DNA of 64,000 bases from Theocolax elegans (GCA_026168455.1 CM047426.1:30935058-30999057), one strand, 5' to 3'. Counted from the first letter of the stretch, positions 24,764 to 38,150 are shown. The notes: generated by a model from the sequence alone, not told the origin. Translations and numbers: made by a program.

Positions 24764-25100
24764 CTCACGTAGACGACTTGAGCATCGAACCGAGAGAGAA
24801 AGAGAGATATATATATATATAGAGAGAGAGGTAAGTAGCTGCCGCCAACTAGTATAAGTTGAGGCTTAATCAGCCATGTCTCGCCGAAACCAGCAGTAGC
24901 TGAGAGAGAGAGAGAGAGAGGGAGAGAGAGAGAGAGAGGGAGGGAGGGAGGGGGGGGGGAGAATGGGGGTGAGGTGGAGAGGGAGAAAGAGAAAGACCAA
25001 GTTGGACTCTCGCCTCCGCGTACGAGCGCTATAAGCGGAGATTGGATCGGCGAGAGATTCAGCCGCACCCTTATCGGCTACTCTCGGAGTTGTTTTTTAA
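24764..25100 (-). other. Candidate untranslated first exon with (GA)n tracts
   Basis: Minus strand: a CpG-rich block with CT/GA tracts (24790-24831 and 24900-24960) ends at CTACGTGAG|GTAAGTGAC (exon end 24764), a near-consensus donor in the same orientation as the Rbp6-like gene. Upstream is a TATA-like CTTATAGCG near 25030. The frame 24760-25068 is low-complexity Ser/Leu/Pro. Inference: an alternative 5' UTR exon and promoter is possible, but one AG|GTAAGT per strand is expected by chance in a window this size. Confidence 0.25.
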
Positions 25101-28100
25101 TTACAACGGTATCCCGGGCGGCAAACTCAATTGTACGCTTACTTGGCTGAAGAGGGTGGCTGGAAGACGGCAGGCGAAAAAAAAAAAAAAACAAAGAAAA
25201 GCAGAGAGAGAGAAGGTCGCACGTTTTCCTAGCTGGCGTAAGGCAGAGCTGCGCGGTATGAAGCTACCGCTATTTGCATTTTATTGTTTAATATAAGTTT
25301 ATGCTTCCATTCTGCTCGACCGCCTGTCTCGGGCGGAAGACCTTAAACGAGATGCGACATCGTCCATTTGCGCGCTTCGTACCGCCAGATTTTGCATTCA
25401 CGTACGGACTATTAAATCCGTCCTCTTTTTATTTTAGTAAGCGCGTACATGCTGCTTAAACAAAATGAGATGATGCTCTCGCTCGAGGGTTTTATGCGCG
25501 ACTTGTATATACGTATATAGATATATATATAATATAAATATGTATCTATTTATATTCTTCGAGGCAATGATTTGTTAATCTGGCAACTTATAACGCATAA
25601 CGTTGTAACGCATGGAAATCTACAAATTACTCGTACATTCATACACTTATTTCATTTATGACAATTGCATATTGAATCAAGCAATTTATTGTACTTATCA
25701 TAACTCTTATCACTATAATCACTTATGTTATAATGCTACAACTCCTAGGAATTAGGACAACGATTTAAAGAAACTTAATATTTCGTTTACTTAGTTTACT
25801 TCTTAGACATTTTGTACATTCTAATATACTTGATTTATATAGTTCACGAAAATCAATTGTATTTGTCTAATTTAGCCTTGTATAGATCAAATACAAGTAG
25901 CGTAAATGTGGTATATATACAGTATGTATCGATATAAATTACCTTTGTTGAAATTTGATGACGACCCGATAATACGCAGAGCTGTATGAACTAAATACAG
26001 TTTACGGTCTACGTAGGCTTCAACTATTTAAAGGACTGGGAAAAAATCTGATGGTTGCAGCCTGCAGGGCATCTGACGAGGCGAGATCGAGCGTAAACGC
26101 TTCTCCTTGTAAGTTCTCCAAGAAGCACTTATATGCGAGGCGCTCAAAGCTAGCAAGGATGGCAGAATGGGCTTAAAAGGGTAGTCGCTACCTTTTACCT
26201 ATTTTTTGATGTTACGTCCCGTAACGTGAAGCCGTAGAAAACCGAATAAGCGGGAGCCCGCACGCAAAAATAAGACATTTGCATCGCACTTTTTAGCATT
26301 TGCATTTACCTTTAACGTTCCTCTCTTTCTTTTTTCTATCTCATAAGGACTTGCGCAACGTGGTTGTACAAATTTTTATCCTATTTAGGTAAACAATTTC
26401 ACAGAGGAAAATGTATTTCTTTGCCTTACAATTTACAATATTCTCGAATATATGATTTATGATTAAATCATATTATCATTGTACCGTATTAGTTGAATAA
26501 TATTGATCTGATTATAATCAAATAAACGTACATTATTCATATGACCACTTAATAGCAATCGCATGTGTGTCACGAAGTCATCCGAAATTACACGATTGAT
26601 CGATTGATTAAATTCTCAAATTCGCTTGTAAAGTGTGTTCTAGATATTTTAAGTGAGTCATTGCGTACACATTGACCTGAAGAGAATTCGGTAACGTACT
26701 TCGGTACTTTTTGCCGAAGAACTTAAAGTTTTAAAGTTGCGCGGCGTGCAAACGTGAACATACCGAGGAAATTGGCGGGAAATTCAAATCAAGATTAGTC
26801 GCGACTTGTAAAGTCGGTTCGCTCCATTTTGTCCGTACGTCACGGTAACTCCGCATCGAATTCAGGACGCTTATAAGCTGAGCCTCCCTTATTACTACCA
26901 GGGAGAATTGCCCTCGGTAGGAATGTAAATGGCCGCCTTATCGCGCGGCTCGGCCTCGTTGCCGCTTAAAGGTGCTTCCGCACCTTCTCGGACTACACGA
27001 TATCCCATTCGGGCTGATGCTACACCGATCGAATTGCCGCGACAGCCAACGGCCTAGAAGCTACGAATATAGCTAACCTCGTTCGCTTCCTCTAATATCG
27101 CAAGAATCCTGGAAAGCATAACGCCTTTTCTCAACGATAACCCTCGTTGAATCTCCTCGACTGGAAAGTGAATTTTCGTAGACAAGAGGAATGGAGAAGA
27201 AGTACCTCAATTAGTAGAATCCTATGTTTTTAATCATGGGTTTTACGTGTTATGAAACTACAATATATTTCTATACATTAAGTTAATTTTTAAGATAGCT
27301 TAATGTAGTATAATTGAGTTTAATACAAATATTTATATGACTTATTAATACGATTACGTGAACGTACACTGTAAAACCATGAAGTTTAAAAATTTATTAC
27401 AGTATGTGTAAAACAAATTGACACTTGAAGAAAATATGCAATTTGCACATTTATAAAGTTCAAATAATTCAAATTACAATGAAGTAGTAGAAAATATTAA
27501 TATTTCGCTTTAAAAATGTGTTTATTCTAAATTGTAAAAAATAAATTTAAGGTCAGAATGAGCAATAAATGAATATTACATAATTGAAAATCGTTGAAAG
27601 TCGAAAATTACACTTAGGTAAAGTGTAAAAGATGAGGATTACACATTAGATAATAATGTAAAAATAATGAAAAGATTAAATAATGTAAAGCACACTTTAA
27701 AAAACTTTAATATACTAAAGTTTAAAAAGCAAAAATGATACTTCATGGTCGTACAATTTATATATTGACAATTTTGAAACAGTAAGTAGTTAATATTATA
27801 TTAATATTATATAACGGAGTTTTGTGAATCTTTCTGTCTTTGTTGTCTTTTTGAATTCGACTTATAATAATAATTTAGTTATCTTTTTTGTTGACTACAT
27901 TTTTTTTTTTCATTTTTAAACTTTCAAATTACTAGCGCATACATATTATTTTCATTAGGTTATTAGTTATGTAAAAAGAAATAGATTAAAATGACTGCAT
28001 TTATATAATAAAATACAATTCATATAATAAAATAAAGCATTGAATAATTAAATATAATACATACAAACAAAAATTGCTATCCTTTCGCGATATTATCAGA

Positions 28101-28860
28101 AGATTATGGTAACATTATTATAATTCCAATGAAGATTTTATATCGTAAAGCATGATTGCATAATGAATAATTGTCAGTTTGTAGATTTTCCTTAAAATAT
28201 TTTCTGCTATATTTACGTTATAAACTGATTTTCGTATACGTAAAACTATTGGATATAAAATAGAAAATTATAATTTATTAAATATTGATAAAAATTAATT
28301 GATAATATACTGATAAAAAATTATATTAGTTCAACGTATTTTTAGTTTGTCTGACTTCATCACACAAAATGTTTTGTTTCTCCTCGTATCTTACACCGTA
28401 GATGAATACATTACGCTAAAGAAATTTGAAAATTCAGTTCGAGGAAACTTTTCCAATTTCTTGAATATTATTCGCATATAGTCTACATGAATTTTTCTGT
28501 AATGCTACTAGAAAATATTTTCTAGTAGGAACTATAATACTGAGTATTTTTCAACTTTATAAATCAATAATATATAATCAACTTTAAAAAAACTGTTAAA
28601 GTTCTAATATATTCACAAATCATTAACAATTAATATTTCTTTGATTTATTAAATATTTTGTAACAAATACCTTAGTACCGCATAGTAACTGTACATGTAA
28701 TAAATAATGAAGTATTAAAGAAATAATTAACCGATAATATAGAAAATAATAATAATTATTATTATTACTTTTTAATGCCTAAATATAAACAACGAAATTT
28801 TGACGTAACGCATTTAATGAATTTGTAGAAAGATAAAATTAGTCTGTCCTTTATTTCAAC
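25101..28860. other. Intronic sequence with CpG-rich blocks near 25.1-25.5, 26.0-26.3 and 26.7-27.2 kb
   Basis: 25100-25500 and 26690-27200 are GC/CpG-rich and free of repeats, with no long frame; by composition they are candidate regulatory DNA. 27210-28860 is AT-rich. It includes an area (27365-27770) with repeated GTGTAAA-like words and an exact palindrome at 28505. No exon recognised. Confidence 0.4.
28505..28528. repeat. Perfect 24-bp palindrome
   Basis: A 24-nt sequence starting CTACTAGAAAAT equals its own reverse complement (12-bp arms, no spacer). Confidence 0.95.
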
Positions 28861-28871
28861 TTTTCTCTTCA

Positions 28872-29184
28872 TTACGAATCCTCGACGAATTCACCCCTCT
28901 GCAGAAACATTCGTAAACAACTTGGGTTCAAATAAAATTTTTTATCTCTACCCTTCTCCGAGCTGACAATAAAGAGAGGAAAATTATTACGGCATTTACG
29001 CGCTTCGACGGTGCTTACGCGAATGAAATGGATTTTCCGTGCGATTGGCAGCGAAATAATCTCTTTAGCCCGTCGAAAAAATCCCAGGGAAAAAAATAAA
29101 GAGAAAGCTGATACAAGTTTCCATTTCTGCATTAAGTTAAATTCTTTCCCTGAAGAAGGGATAAGGAAGATATACATAGAAAGA

Positions 29185-29221
<37 letters not shown>

Positions 29222-29760
29222 TCAGGAGGGCGGCTCTACGTATCCGGCATTTCAAGAAGTTATTCAATGGTCTTTTCACTCACTTCTTTGGCTATTACGT
29301 GCCGAAACTACTGTAAAGCGGGTTTACTACCCGCTCAACGCTCGGCAGCTAATTCCGTTCTCCTGAATGGCGATGCGCGCTGAATAAAGAGGGAGCACCC
29401 TGTTGGTCCTCGGGTTCTTCGAGACGATGGTTGATTCTACTTTTCGCTGCATGGAAAGAAATTAAAGGAATCGCGCGTTGCGAGGATGATCGCGAAATCG
29501 ATTTCCACATTTCTCACTCTCTCACGGGCTCTAAAGCAGTCGCGGGAAAGCTGCTCGAGATGTGTAGGTATACATGCGTGCGGGTCTCTCTGTCGCGGAT
29601 CAACGACACTTTTACGACCGGAGTTAAGCGTCCGTAAACCTAAGAAGTTACGTGTTTAAGGGGGTTATTAGCTTTATTTAGTGCGCTGAATACAAACGAT
29701 CAACAAATAAGCTCTCTGTGCGGCCCGTGACCCGCGGCCTCGAACGATTTTAAACGTACA
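28872..29760. other. GC-richer block with (GA)n tract
   Basis: Contains a GA microsatellite at 29179-29221. Frames at 28872-29316 read through it on both strands, and the frame 29431-29637 shows no domain. Candidate regulatory DNA by composition. Confidence 0.35.
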
Positions 29761-30269
29761 ATACTTGCGATTCGGTCCTCTACAATGTTTTCTGCTCCAC
29801 AACTTTACGCTCTTACTTTTTCTTGCCGCAGGATTTCGATAAGAAACTTTTCTTTTTTCCTTTTAGATTAATCGGACGTTCATTCATCCGAAGGTTGTAC
29901 TGAAATGTGTTAAGTGCGAAAATCCGATAAAACTTTATTATTCTTCTACTTGTACATGCAATTGTTAGTCATTTATTTTTGAAATTTATTCATGTGTTTT
30001 GCTGTATTATACCAATTCGAATAAAATTGTAAGCAGATATTTGAATAATGCGTTAAATGTACGGCACGATACATTCTAGAATGAGTGTAAATATGCCACA
30101 AAAACACGTATAATGGTTTTTACACGAAATTATTCATTTTAATAATGTAAAGAAGTGCAAATTAAAATATCTAATGGAAATAAGTAAATGTTTGTCGACA
30201 TACGCGCACAGGAATAATACAATAAAAAAGTGTAATTATTTGACAGTGAGGAATCACGATTTCTGCAGT

Positions 30270-31380
30270 TTTGGGCCCGCATGAAATACTTGGATTACTA
30301 ATTTCAAGTAGCGGTAGCAATAGCAGAGTTGCACGACGGACGGGTTCGCATAAATGCGCGCAAGAAAAGTTAGGGAAAACAAATTTCGAAAAACAATTTT
30401 CTTGCGGCACGTAAACAGCGTATTCAAATCCCAGCCGGGTAGTTTTTACCTCTAGCGAGCGCGTACCCGCGGTAAATCCCACGCAAGACCAGCGTATAAA
30501 ACAAACACGCCCGGTTCTGCATCTGACGCCTCGAGCTGCAAGATTAATGGTCTACTGCGGGGGCCGTCAAACCTCTTGGCCTCTCTCGTCCAAAATATCC
30601 AAATTCAATATATAGACCGTATACGATTTCCGGGGTGCTCGCTCACTCGCGCGCTCGGTCTCGCATCATCTACCCGAGAACTCTATTGCAGGACGGCGTG
30701 TGCGCGCTTACGATCCCCTCGACCGGATTCGTGTGTAAACGTCGCGCGCGCGTCGTTAGTGTCTCGGCGGCGTTGCATCCGACGTTTCGGACTGCCATAA
30801 ACGATCTCCGACGCCTCAGCCGAATATAAAGCTTAGACGAAACATCCGCACTACTATCACCACCACTACTACCACTCGACGCCAAAATGCTTGAGCTTAG
30901 AAAGGTGGGATGTACCGGGGTACGTGCATAAACGCTTGGGTATTTCGCGTTTTCCTCGTAAAACGGTCAAGACGCGCGCGCATAACGGCGCCGCAAGAGC
31001 TCACCCGGGATCACGCGGTAGGGCAGTTTCGCTTGGATGGTTAAGCGGAATAGCCCTGGGTTGCAGGATCCAACGAAACTTACGGCTGGCTAAGTGGGGA
31101 CCGTGCATGACCGAGTCCTAACGCTATACGTCAGGTGAGAAATGTGCGCCTCGACTACGTGAACCGAAACGTCCTGTTCAAGTTATTATCAACGCTCTTT
31201 GGTAAAATTTGCAACTTGATATCGCCTCCTGGGTATGGGAGTAGAGGAGGACAAAACGCTTCCGGCCAAACGTTGAGAGTCGTAACTGCCTCGGAAACCG
31301 CAAGTCACCTCGCGAATTGCACGAATTTATTACATCGACCGAGAATTTGAAGGACAAACCCGAATAACTCGCTCGAGGGT
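30270..31380. promoter_or_regulatory. CpG-rich island, candidate promoter/enhancer
   Basis: The most CpG-dense stretch of the window (for example around 30640-30790 and 30960-31120), more than 1 kb long in an AT-rich intron. Frames on both strands are short and domain-free. A TATAAA at 30495 lies on the plus strand but no well-placed initiator follows. Inference: an alternative promoter or CpG island-like regulatory region. It could hold an untranslated exon. Confidence 0.35.
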
Positions 31381-32180
31381 ATTTGTTACTTTAAAATACG
31401 TATTTTTAAATCTTTATTTTTATCTATCCACGGGTTCGGTTCACCACTTTGATGCAAACATTTAGAACACAGTTACAAATCCTGTTGAATCAGTTTTTTT
31501 TGAAAATTAAATTGCGTTATTTTATAGGCCATTTATTCAATAGTTTATAATTTGATTCGCGTATAATATGATGTTTCATATAACGCGTAAGATGAAAAAA
31601 TACTATGACAATAATATCATTATGATATCGCATATGTGAAAGCTTCACTTATCCAGAATATTCTAAATTTAAAATTTGTTGGACCTCAATTTAATTTCAA
31701 TTTAATATATTTAATTATCTAACTTACATTAATCTATTAAGCTTAATTTAATTTAGTTTAACCTCTCTTAACTAATCTTTCAAAGAACAGTATACTCTTA
31801 CCTAAGTAAATTAAAAAAATTGTCAATAGATAGCACCAGTATTAATAAAAATAATAGTTTTGCATAATGTATTAAATACAGGTTATTTTAATTCAGAAGC
31901 AATTTAGTTAAAAATGATGCAAACAATTTACGAAACATAAAAACCACGATATCGGGTGAATACTTTGGTATTATTTAAAGAATTAACACGCTTGTTATTT
32001 TAACGTTTTAAAAACAAAAATTAAATAACAGTAACTCATTTGAAACAAACGTTAGTAATAAAATATGGTCTAAAAATCTATAATTTTCGATCTATCTATC
32101 GGCATACTGCAGAATAATAGGTACATAATACGATTATTTAATATTTCGAAAGGCTAGAAGAAAAAAATTCATCCTTCGAT
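31381..32180. other. AT-rich intronic sequence
   Basis: A/T-rich with no frames, repeats or RNA features noticed. Confidence 0.5.
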
Positions 32181-32239
32181 TTGCGGTGTACGCACTGCGG
32201 TGTAGAATTTAATTTAATTTAAGAATGCCGTTAGTGAAA

Positions 32240-32700
32240 AAAATGAGTACGGAGGTCATCGCTTTTGCGTGTGTGCCTTGTTGATTGGGACCGCATACCC
32301 CGTATTTTTTCAGTACTATACTACCTACTTTAATAGTATTATACTACAATCGAAAGCTGACCTGAGGATAGTCGCACGGTGTATACTCTCACACACATCT
32401 ATATATATTGTATATATACACATCCACACGTGCACATAGAATGAGCGGCTGTCGCCATTAATCATACGAGAATAATTAACAGAAGACAGGCTCCTAATTA
32501 GAAAGTTATCGTTGCTGATGTCTCGCGCCTATAGTTTGATATACTGTTGACGTCAGAGACGAAGAAGGAGGAGACCGAATGTTCCTTCCCTCATACCTCC
32601 ATAGGACTCTTTCCTGTACCTCGTGAATTTGATCGTCCCTCGACGCCGGAAAGCGGACGTTGTCGCAACGTCGTTCCGGTAATAAAGATTATATTGCGCT
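32240..32700. promoter_or_regulatory. Candidate intronic enhancer block
   Basis: GC-balanced, repeat-poor stretch with several TAATTA/ATTA homeodomain-type core sites clustered at about 32456-32510 and a strong short hairpin at 32646-32679. No long frame. Composition and motif clustering suggest regulatory DNA; conservation was not tested. Confidence 0.3.
32646..32679. repeat. GC-rich hairpin
   Basis: CCGGAA pairs with TTCCGG and GACGTTG pairs with CAACGTC around a TCG loop, with a small asymmetric bulge between the two stems. Confidence 0.8.
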
Positions 32701-33165
32701 ACTTTAAGTTTTATATCTTTTAGTTGAGATTTATCAGTTTAGTTACTTTACTCAACAAGATATTTCACTTTTGATATAAGAACTATAAGAACCTAACTTC
32801 AAATGGTTGTTTGCGCAAACATCTGTATTAATATTAAATCTTTACTATTTAAACTGCTTCATATTATTATTAATCTATTATTCTATTATCATTATTATTT
32901 AGATTTATGACATCGCAATATTTGTTTACGTTATTTTATTGATCCATTCGACATATACATTTTTTGTTTATGAAAAATTGCGTAAGAAAACTATTTGGAA
33001 ATTTGAAAATATTTACTTGCAAAATTGTGGTGTATTAGTTCAAGCCACGTATTTGATTTCAACTATAAAAACTTTTAATATTTGTTGAAAAATATTGTGT
33101 TTAACTTTAAATCATTAATATGTCAATTCGGCATCCCTTTTCGCGAAACTTTCTAGTACGTCACA

Positions 33166-33236
33166 GCCCTATCTTGAACCGGGAACTTCAACTATCCTAT
33201 CCGGGGCCGGCGCGTTATCCATATCGCCACCGAATA
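33166..33236 (-). repeat. Degenerate Arg-type tRNA-like sequence
   Basis: Minus strand: GGTGGCGATATGGATAACGC resembles the 5' half and box A of tRNA-Arg genes, and CCGGTTCAAGATAGGG at the right distance resembles box B and the T arm. The anticodon region is scrambled and the acceptor stem is not complementary. Most likely a tRNA-derived SINE head or pseudogene. Confidence 0.5.
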
Positions 33237-33239
33237 CCT

Positions 33240-33950
33240 TAGCTGTTCCCTTCATTGACATTTCAATAAATTTCAATTTAAATTTTATTTAGTATGTCAA
33301 AAAAACGATTAAGGAAAATCTAAAAGTACGTAGACATCGTATAGAGTTATATTTCGGCTTAATTTATTCCTCGAGAGTTGTACTATAATACATTAGAAAT
33401 AAAAAGTTATTTTTGATTTGTAATTTGTTTAAAAGTGACCTTGAACATAAAGATATCATAACAATAGAAAATTTCATAAATAACTTTTTTAGATCTTTTC
33501 AAGTACATTACTAGAATTTTTCTGCAGTTTTTAAGCTATTACTAATTGCTGTACAATGCTCTGGAGATCAACTGGAGTCAACAAACACACCAATTTGGGC
33601 AGTAAATTAAATATATAATTATATGTAAAAACACGTTTACGGTTTCTTATAATTTATTTAAAATATTCAATTATATAAAGTTAGTTCATTAGTTAATAGT
33701 AATAATATTATGATAAAAAAATTTCTATGAATAATGTTATGTTAGAAATAGCTATCACGTAGGTGTTAAAACTAGAATTATTTTATTCATAAAGAGCTGT
33801 TTGCGTGGCCATAACCAATCTACAAGAAACTACAATCTTTGGCATCCCACGTAAATACTTATGAGGCAAATGTATAGAGCAATAACGTATACAAATTTTT
33901 AATGAAATACAATTGAGTGAGCTTGAGGAAAATTCGCCGATGATCGTAGT
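33240..33950. other. AT-rich intronic sequence
   Basis: No frames, repeats or RNA features recognised. Confidence 0.5.
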
Positions 33951-34241
33951 AGGTATATAGTTGCAAATGGAGTGGTGGGTTAAGTACGCAATGACCTAGC
34001 GCAACTCAATACTCGGAGCGTAATAGATCTGTTCGAACATCCGATCGACGCCTTGCCCACCCTCTTAAGCAGCATCAGGGACTTATGGAGAGACGTAGAG
34101 CCAGCTCGAACTCCCCCCTAAGTGAATTCGGGACTGCCATTGAAGGTAATTAGTGAGTCGCCTAAATCACGGGCGCGCCGCGCGGATTGGATAGGATAGG
34201 GCGCGGGGTATTGTGCACCGCCTGTGACCACGATGCTACCG

Positions 34242-34277
<36 letters not shown>

Positions 34278-34880
34278 TCTCCCTCCCTCTCGGGGTGCAG
34301 GCCTAAGTCGTTATACCGTCCCTCTTGCTCTCGCTACTTCCACCCTGTTGAAGCTTGAAGCTCGAAAGGAGAGTGAGATGGTCGATTTACCTCAATGTGC
34401 ATTGATTGGACAATGCCCGGTATTCAGCGAGGGCTCGCCGACGCCACTATACGTTTCCGCGGATTTATCCGATGTGCGTGTACACTCGCTACGGCCGGAA
34501 CACTCCCCTTCCACTCGCTCTCCTCTCTATTTAATATTTCACGGGATCACTCTCGTCTTCGTCTCGGTCGTTTTCGCCTCCTCTAGCTCTCTTCCTCTCC
34601 TCCACACTCCATCTCGCCTACATTTTCTCCGAGCAAATTCTCCGACTAGGCACTGGATGGTACTGGTGCGCATTGCTCTGCCCTGAGAATTCGAATTCAA
34701 CGAACGCATAACCGACGCACCTCTCGACACTTTGCCATCGTAGTATCTGCGCTGTCTCGATATTCGCTAATGAACGATGCGGTGCCCGCGGCGGTTCTTG
34801 CTCTCTCGTTACAATCTACTTGCTGCGGTTGGTCAACCGATGCGCTGTACTAAACCACACCGAATAAGCGCAACCTAGAA
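33951..34880. promoter_or_regulatory. CpG-rich block with (CT)n, candidate regulatory region
   Basis: GC-rich block with a (CT)n tract at 34245-34290. Overlapping plus frames at 34348-34686 encode Ser/Leu-rich peptides with no domain. Composition contrasts sharply with both AT-rich flanks. Confidence 0.3.
34245..34290. repeat. (CT)n microsatellite
   Basis: About 45 bp of CT repeat passing into CCCT units. Confidence 0.95.
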
Positions 34881-35870
34881 AGCAAGATTATGCTGTTTTC
34901 TATGTGGTTAGTCAACCGATTAAATGCTTTTGCGAATCATACCTTATACCATATTTATGTTATTTACTTTTACTTTTAATAATAACAACTCCATATCCCC
35001 CCCCCCCCCAATATTCCAATACCTATAAGGAAAAGACTGGATTCTCATATAGAAGCATATACTTTGTATAATAATATACTGTAATAATATAATCTCGATG
35101 TTTTGACAGTTACACATTATACAAATATTTTACTTTTCACATTAATGCAAATTATTGCAGTAATATACGTGTTCAATATTTTATTGGCATAAGTACTATG
35201 AAACATAAAACAATTTTAAATCTTATTGTTCTCATGGTTTCATAAAAATGATTATATAGCTAAAAACAAACGTTTAAAATAATGAGATTCATTAACAAAC
35301 ACCTTAAAGACTTACATTTGTAGCAATTAAAGTATAGGTGTATAAAACAACGAGAAACTAGAAAATTAGAGTTTTTTATACTGTTTGAAAAACGTGCAAT
35401 AATTTATGCAATGATCTTTGAATAATCATAAAAAGCTGTGGAAAACTATCTTTTGAAACTGTAGGTCATTTGAAAAGAACATTACTAAATTTCGGCCAAA
35501 TAAGTGCAGTGTGCAGAAAAGCGAACGAAAAAGCAGAAGATATATAATTGTAAAGTAAGGTCGAATTTCAATGTCGGTTTTATACGCCAAAATGATAAAC
35601 TCATTGATTCAACGGATTGATTAATTGTACTAGTTTTAATTAATTTCTCGAGCATTAATTGATTTTTGGCGAAAACATAAAATGTAAATGATGTACGATG
35701 AAAGTAATTTCACGGATCATAGAACGTGTGAATAAAACATATTCGTCACTTTGTTATCTATGAAATTTCGAAAACATGATCAACTTTACTTCCACAACGA
35801 AATATATCAAAAGTTTTGTAATTTTATACTTGATTCATACAGTTTTCGTTCCATTGTTAAAGTTATTTTC
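34881..35870. other. AT-rich intronic sequence with poly(C) tract
   Basis: Nearly all A/T-rich. A run of about a dozen C residues at 34997-35009 is the only odd feature. Confidence 0.5.
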
Positions 35871-36430
35871 AGCAGGGCGCTCGGGCGGGGAACTTTTTTC
35901 TCTCGTCGTTCTCCTCGCGTCGTTCTTACGACCCGAACAGTATTTACGTTAGCGCGAATGGAATATCTCAGTTGAAAAATACCGAAGTAAGAAGTCAGGA
36001 AGAATTGTAAACAACGTAAAGAAAACGTTCTGACTTCTTAGGACTTTGTTTGGGCGCTCGCGCGCACACCGCATCGAGTGCGTTAGTTCACCCACTGAAA
36101 GTCAATAAATCGCGATAGAGACAGAGACAGAGAGTGAGAGAGAGAGAGAGAGAGAGTGGGAGGACGGGTGAGGGAGGAAGGGAGAGGGAGGGAGGGAGAG
36201 AGAGAGAGAGATAAATAAGGGAGAAGGGACGAGTCGTCGATGGTTTGAAGCCGCGCTCACGAGGTGTGTAGCTCCCGCGACTATCGCAGAAACAATATAT
36301 AAATCCATGCCGTTCGTATATCAAGTTTTATGGCCGCGCGAGCGCGGTTATTTACGCGGAGGGCTAGAAAAATGCTGGGGAGCGGGCCCGCCCAGCGAAA
36401 TGAACGGGGCCGAGTGTCGCGGACGTACAA
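35871..36430. promoter_or_regulatory. CpG-rich block with (GA)n tract
   Basis: GA/GGGA repeats at 36116-36213 are flanked by CpG-dense sequence (36050-36080 and 36330-36425). Minus frames 36088-36324 are Ser/Leu/Pro low-complexity translations of the repeat. Candidate regulatory region. Confidence 0.3.
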
Positions 36431-37560
36431 GACAACGATTATCATGGTACTGACAATAATTTATCTTTCTGTAGTTAATATATTTGCATTCGTTAAATTA
36501 TTATTCCCATCAATTTTTGTTTAGGCGGTTTCGAAAAACAATTGATCTATAGCGAACCTTGTGTACTTGAAATATGTTGCCATGTTGTTTAATTTTAACT
36601 TTATTACTTTTCTCCTGGTAAACTTCATTGATTTATACCTTTAAAATAAATGTCTACCGCTTCCTAACTCACTTATTTTCATATTGTACACACGCACAGT
36701 TCAAACAAATTACATTATTTTTTTAATCTAATGTTTATTATGTTTCCTACTTGACTTAAAAGTCACTCAACATACTATTATTGATCTACAATTATCAGTA
36801 AAAATGGCATCAGCTCTTTTATTTAGTTTATTATTACATTCCCGTTGAATACTGTGACCAAAGATGCATCTGTATATTCTAATTTCAATTACGTTCAATT
36901 GGGTTGGACGCATAATTGACATGGTATCGATTAAGTTATGTACCTGCATAAACTAATTGGACAGCGACGTTTTGGTTTTTCATAATTTATCGTATTTATT
37001 TGGCTAGAATAGTTTATTCTCCTTAAACCTCTGAATTCACTCCGTTGATAACAATTGACATCATCTTATGCTGATTATATCTACATGATTTGTTTCACTC
37101 TTCTATGTGGTAGAAATATCTACATTACTGTAGACTATCGGAAATAAAATAATAACTGTTAATACTCTTGAAATAATTAAATTGATATTTACAATGTAAT
37201 GTAAATATCTGTAAATACAAGAAAGTGATGCAAACAAAAATTACTTCCGAATCGTTACATATTAATTTAAATTTTTTCATCCGTTGCAATATGTAATTAT
37301 AGTGAACTAACTTGCCAAACAAAATTATTTTTATGAAAATATAAAAGTTAATATAAAAGTTTAAAGAAATGAGGATTTCGCTGTATAGATTTAACATAAT
37401 ATCTAAAAAGATTAATTTAAATATAAGAAAGATCAAGTGATTAAAACGTTAAACGAATTAAAAAGTAATGTATACAATTAACTAGCCAGCTCAAGCAGGA
37501 AGCAGATAAAAAATTAACAAGTAAAGAGGAGGAAAAGCGTTGATAAAAAGAAAATCAAAT
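36431..37560. other. AT-rich intronic sequence
   Basis: Chance frames only (for example minus 37125-37436, Phe/Ile/Leu-rich). No element recognised. Confidence 0.5.
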
Positions 37561-38114
37561 GAAGCTCTCTCTCTCTGGGGACCGAGGAATTGTTATTTCA
37601 GGCTACAAAAACCGGACAAGAATTAGCAAGGTAATTAAGAGTTGGGAAATGGCGTAAAATAAAGTAGGAGGGGGGGTAGGGCAGGGCGGGAGTTTATACT
37701 GCGGAACTTATTTCCGAGTTGCCGAGAAAGAGTACAACTTGGTGGTACTTTTTCTATCAGCCGTCCTTCTTCACCGAGCTGGCTCGGTTCAAGAGCATCT
37801 TGCGGGTCAGGTCGATTTCTTTTCTATTCGAGAGTGCTTGTTAGAGTCTTACGTAAAAGTGTAAATCGTTGTCGACGAAACGCGGAATCTTTGAAAGTCG
37901 CCAGCTAGAGCGACAAGCGAAAGAAAAAACCAGTCGCCTAACGAGCAACTGGGGGTGGAGGCGTACAAGAACGCCACGATCGCGGATTTGTGCAGCTAAT
38001 TACATTGCTATCGCTCGTTATCGTCTGGATTCAAACGCCACCCGTCGCGCATAGCACGACAAACAAACTTTATGCGTGACGGTCTGCGCTCTACATGAAA
38101 GGCAAAAAATTGCC

Positions 38115-38145
<31 letters not shown>

Positions 38146-38150
38146 GGGCT
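37561..38150. other. GC-balanced block with (GA)n tract at 38116-38142
   Basis: A mixed-composition block between AT-rich flanks. The plus frame 37869-38054 is Arg-rich with no domain. Candidate regulatory DNA. Confidence 0.3.

Noticed and set aside
27365..27770. Possible MITE with ACCATGAAGT at both ends and internal GTGTAAA words
   Set aside because: Inverted match is about 10 bp and AT-rich; not distinguishable from chance by eye.
30670..30885. Minus frame with Ser/Gly-rich start resembling an RNA-binding protein N-terminus
   Set aside because: It starts on TTG rather than ATG, has no domain, and lies in CpG-rich DNA open in several frames.
37602..37630. 29-nt plus-strand microexon-like interval (TTATTTCAG ... 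CAAG|GTAATT)
   Set aside because: Weak donor and very short; expected by chance at this window size.
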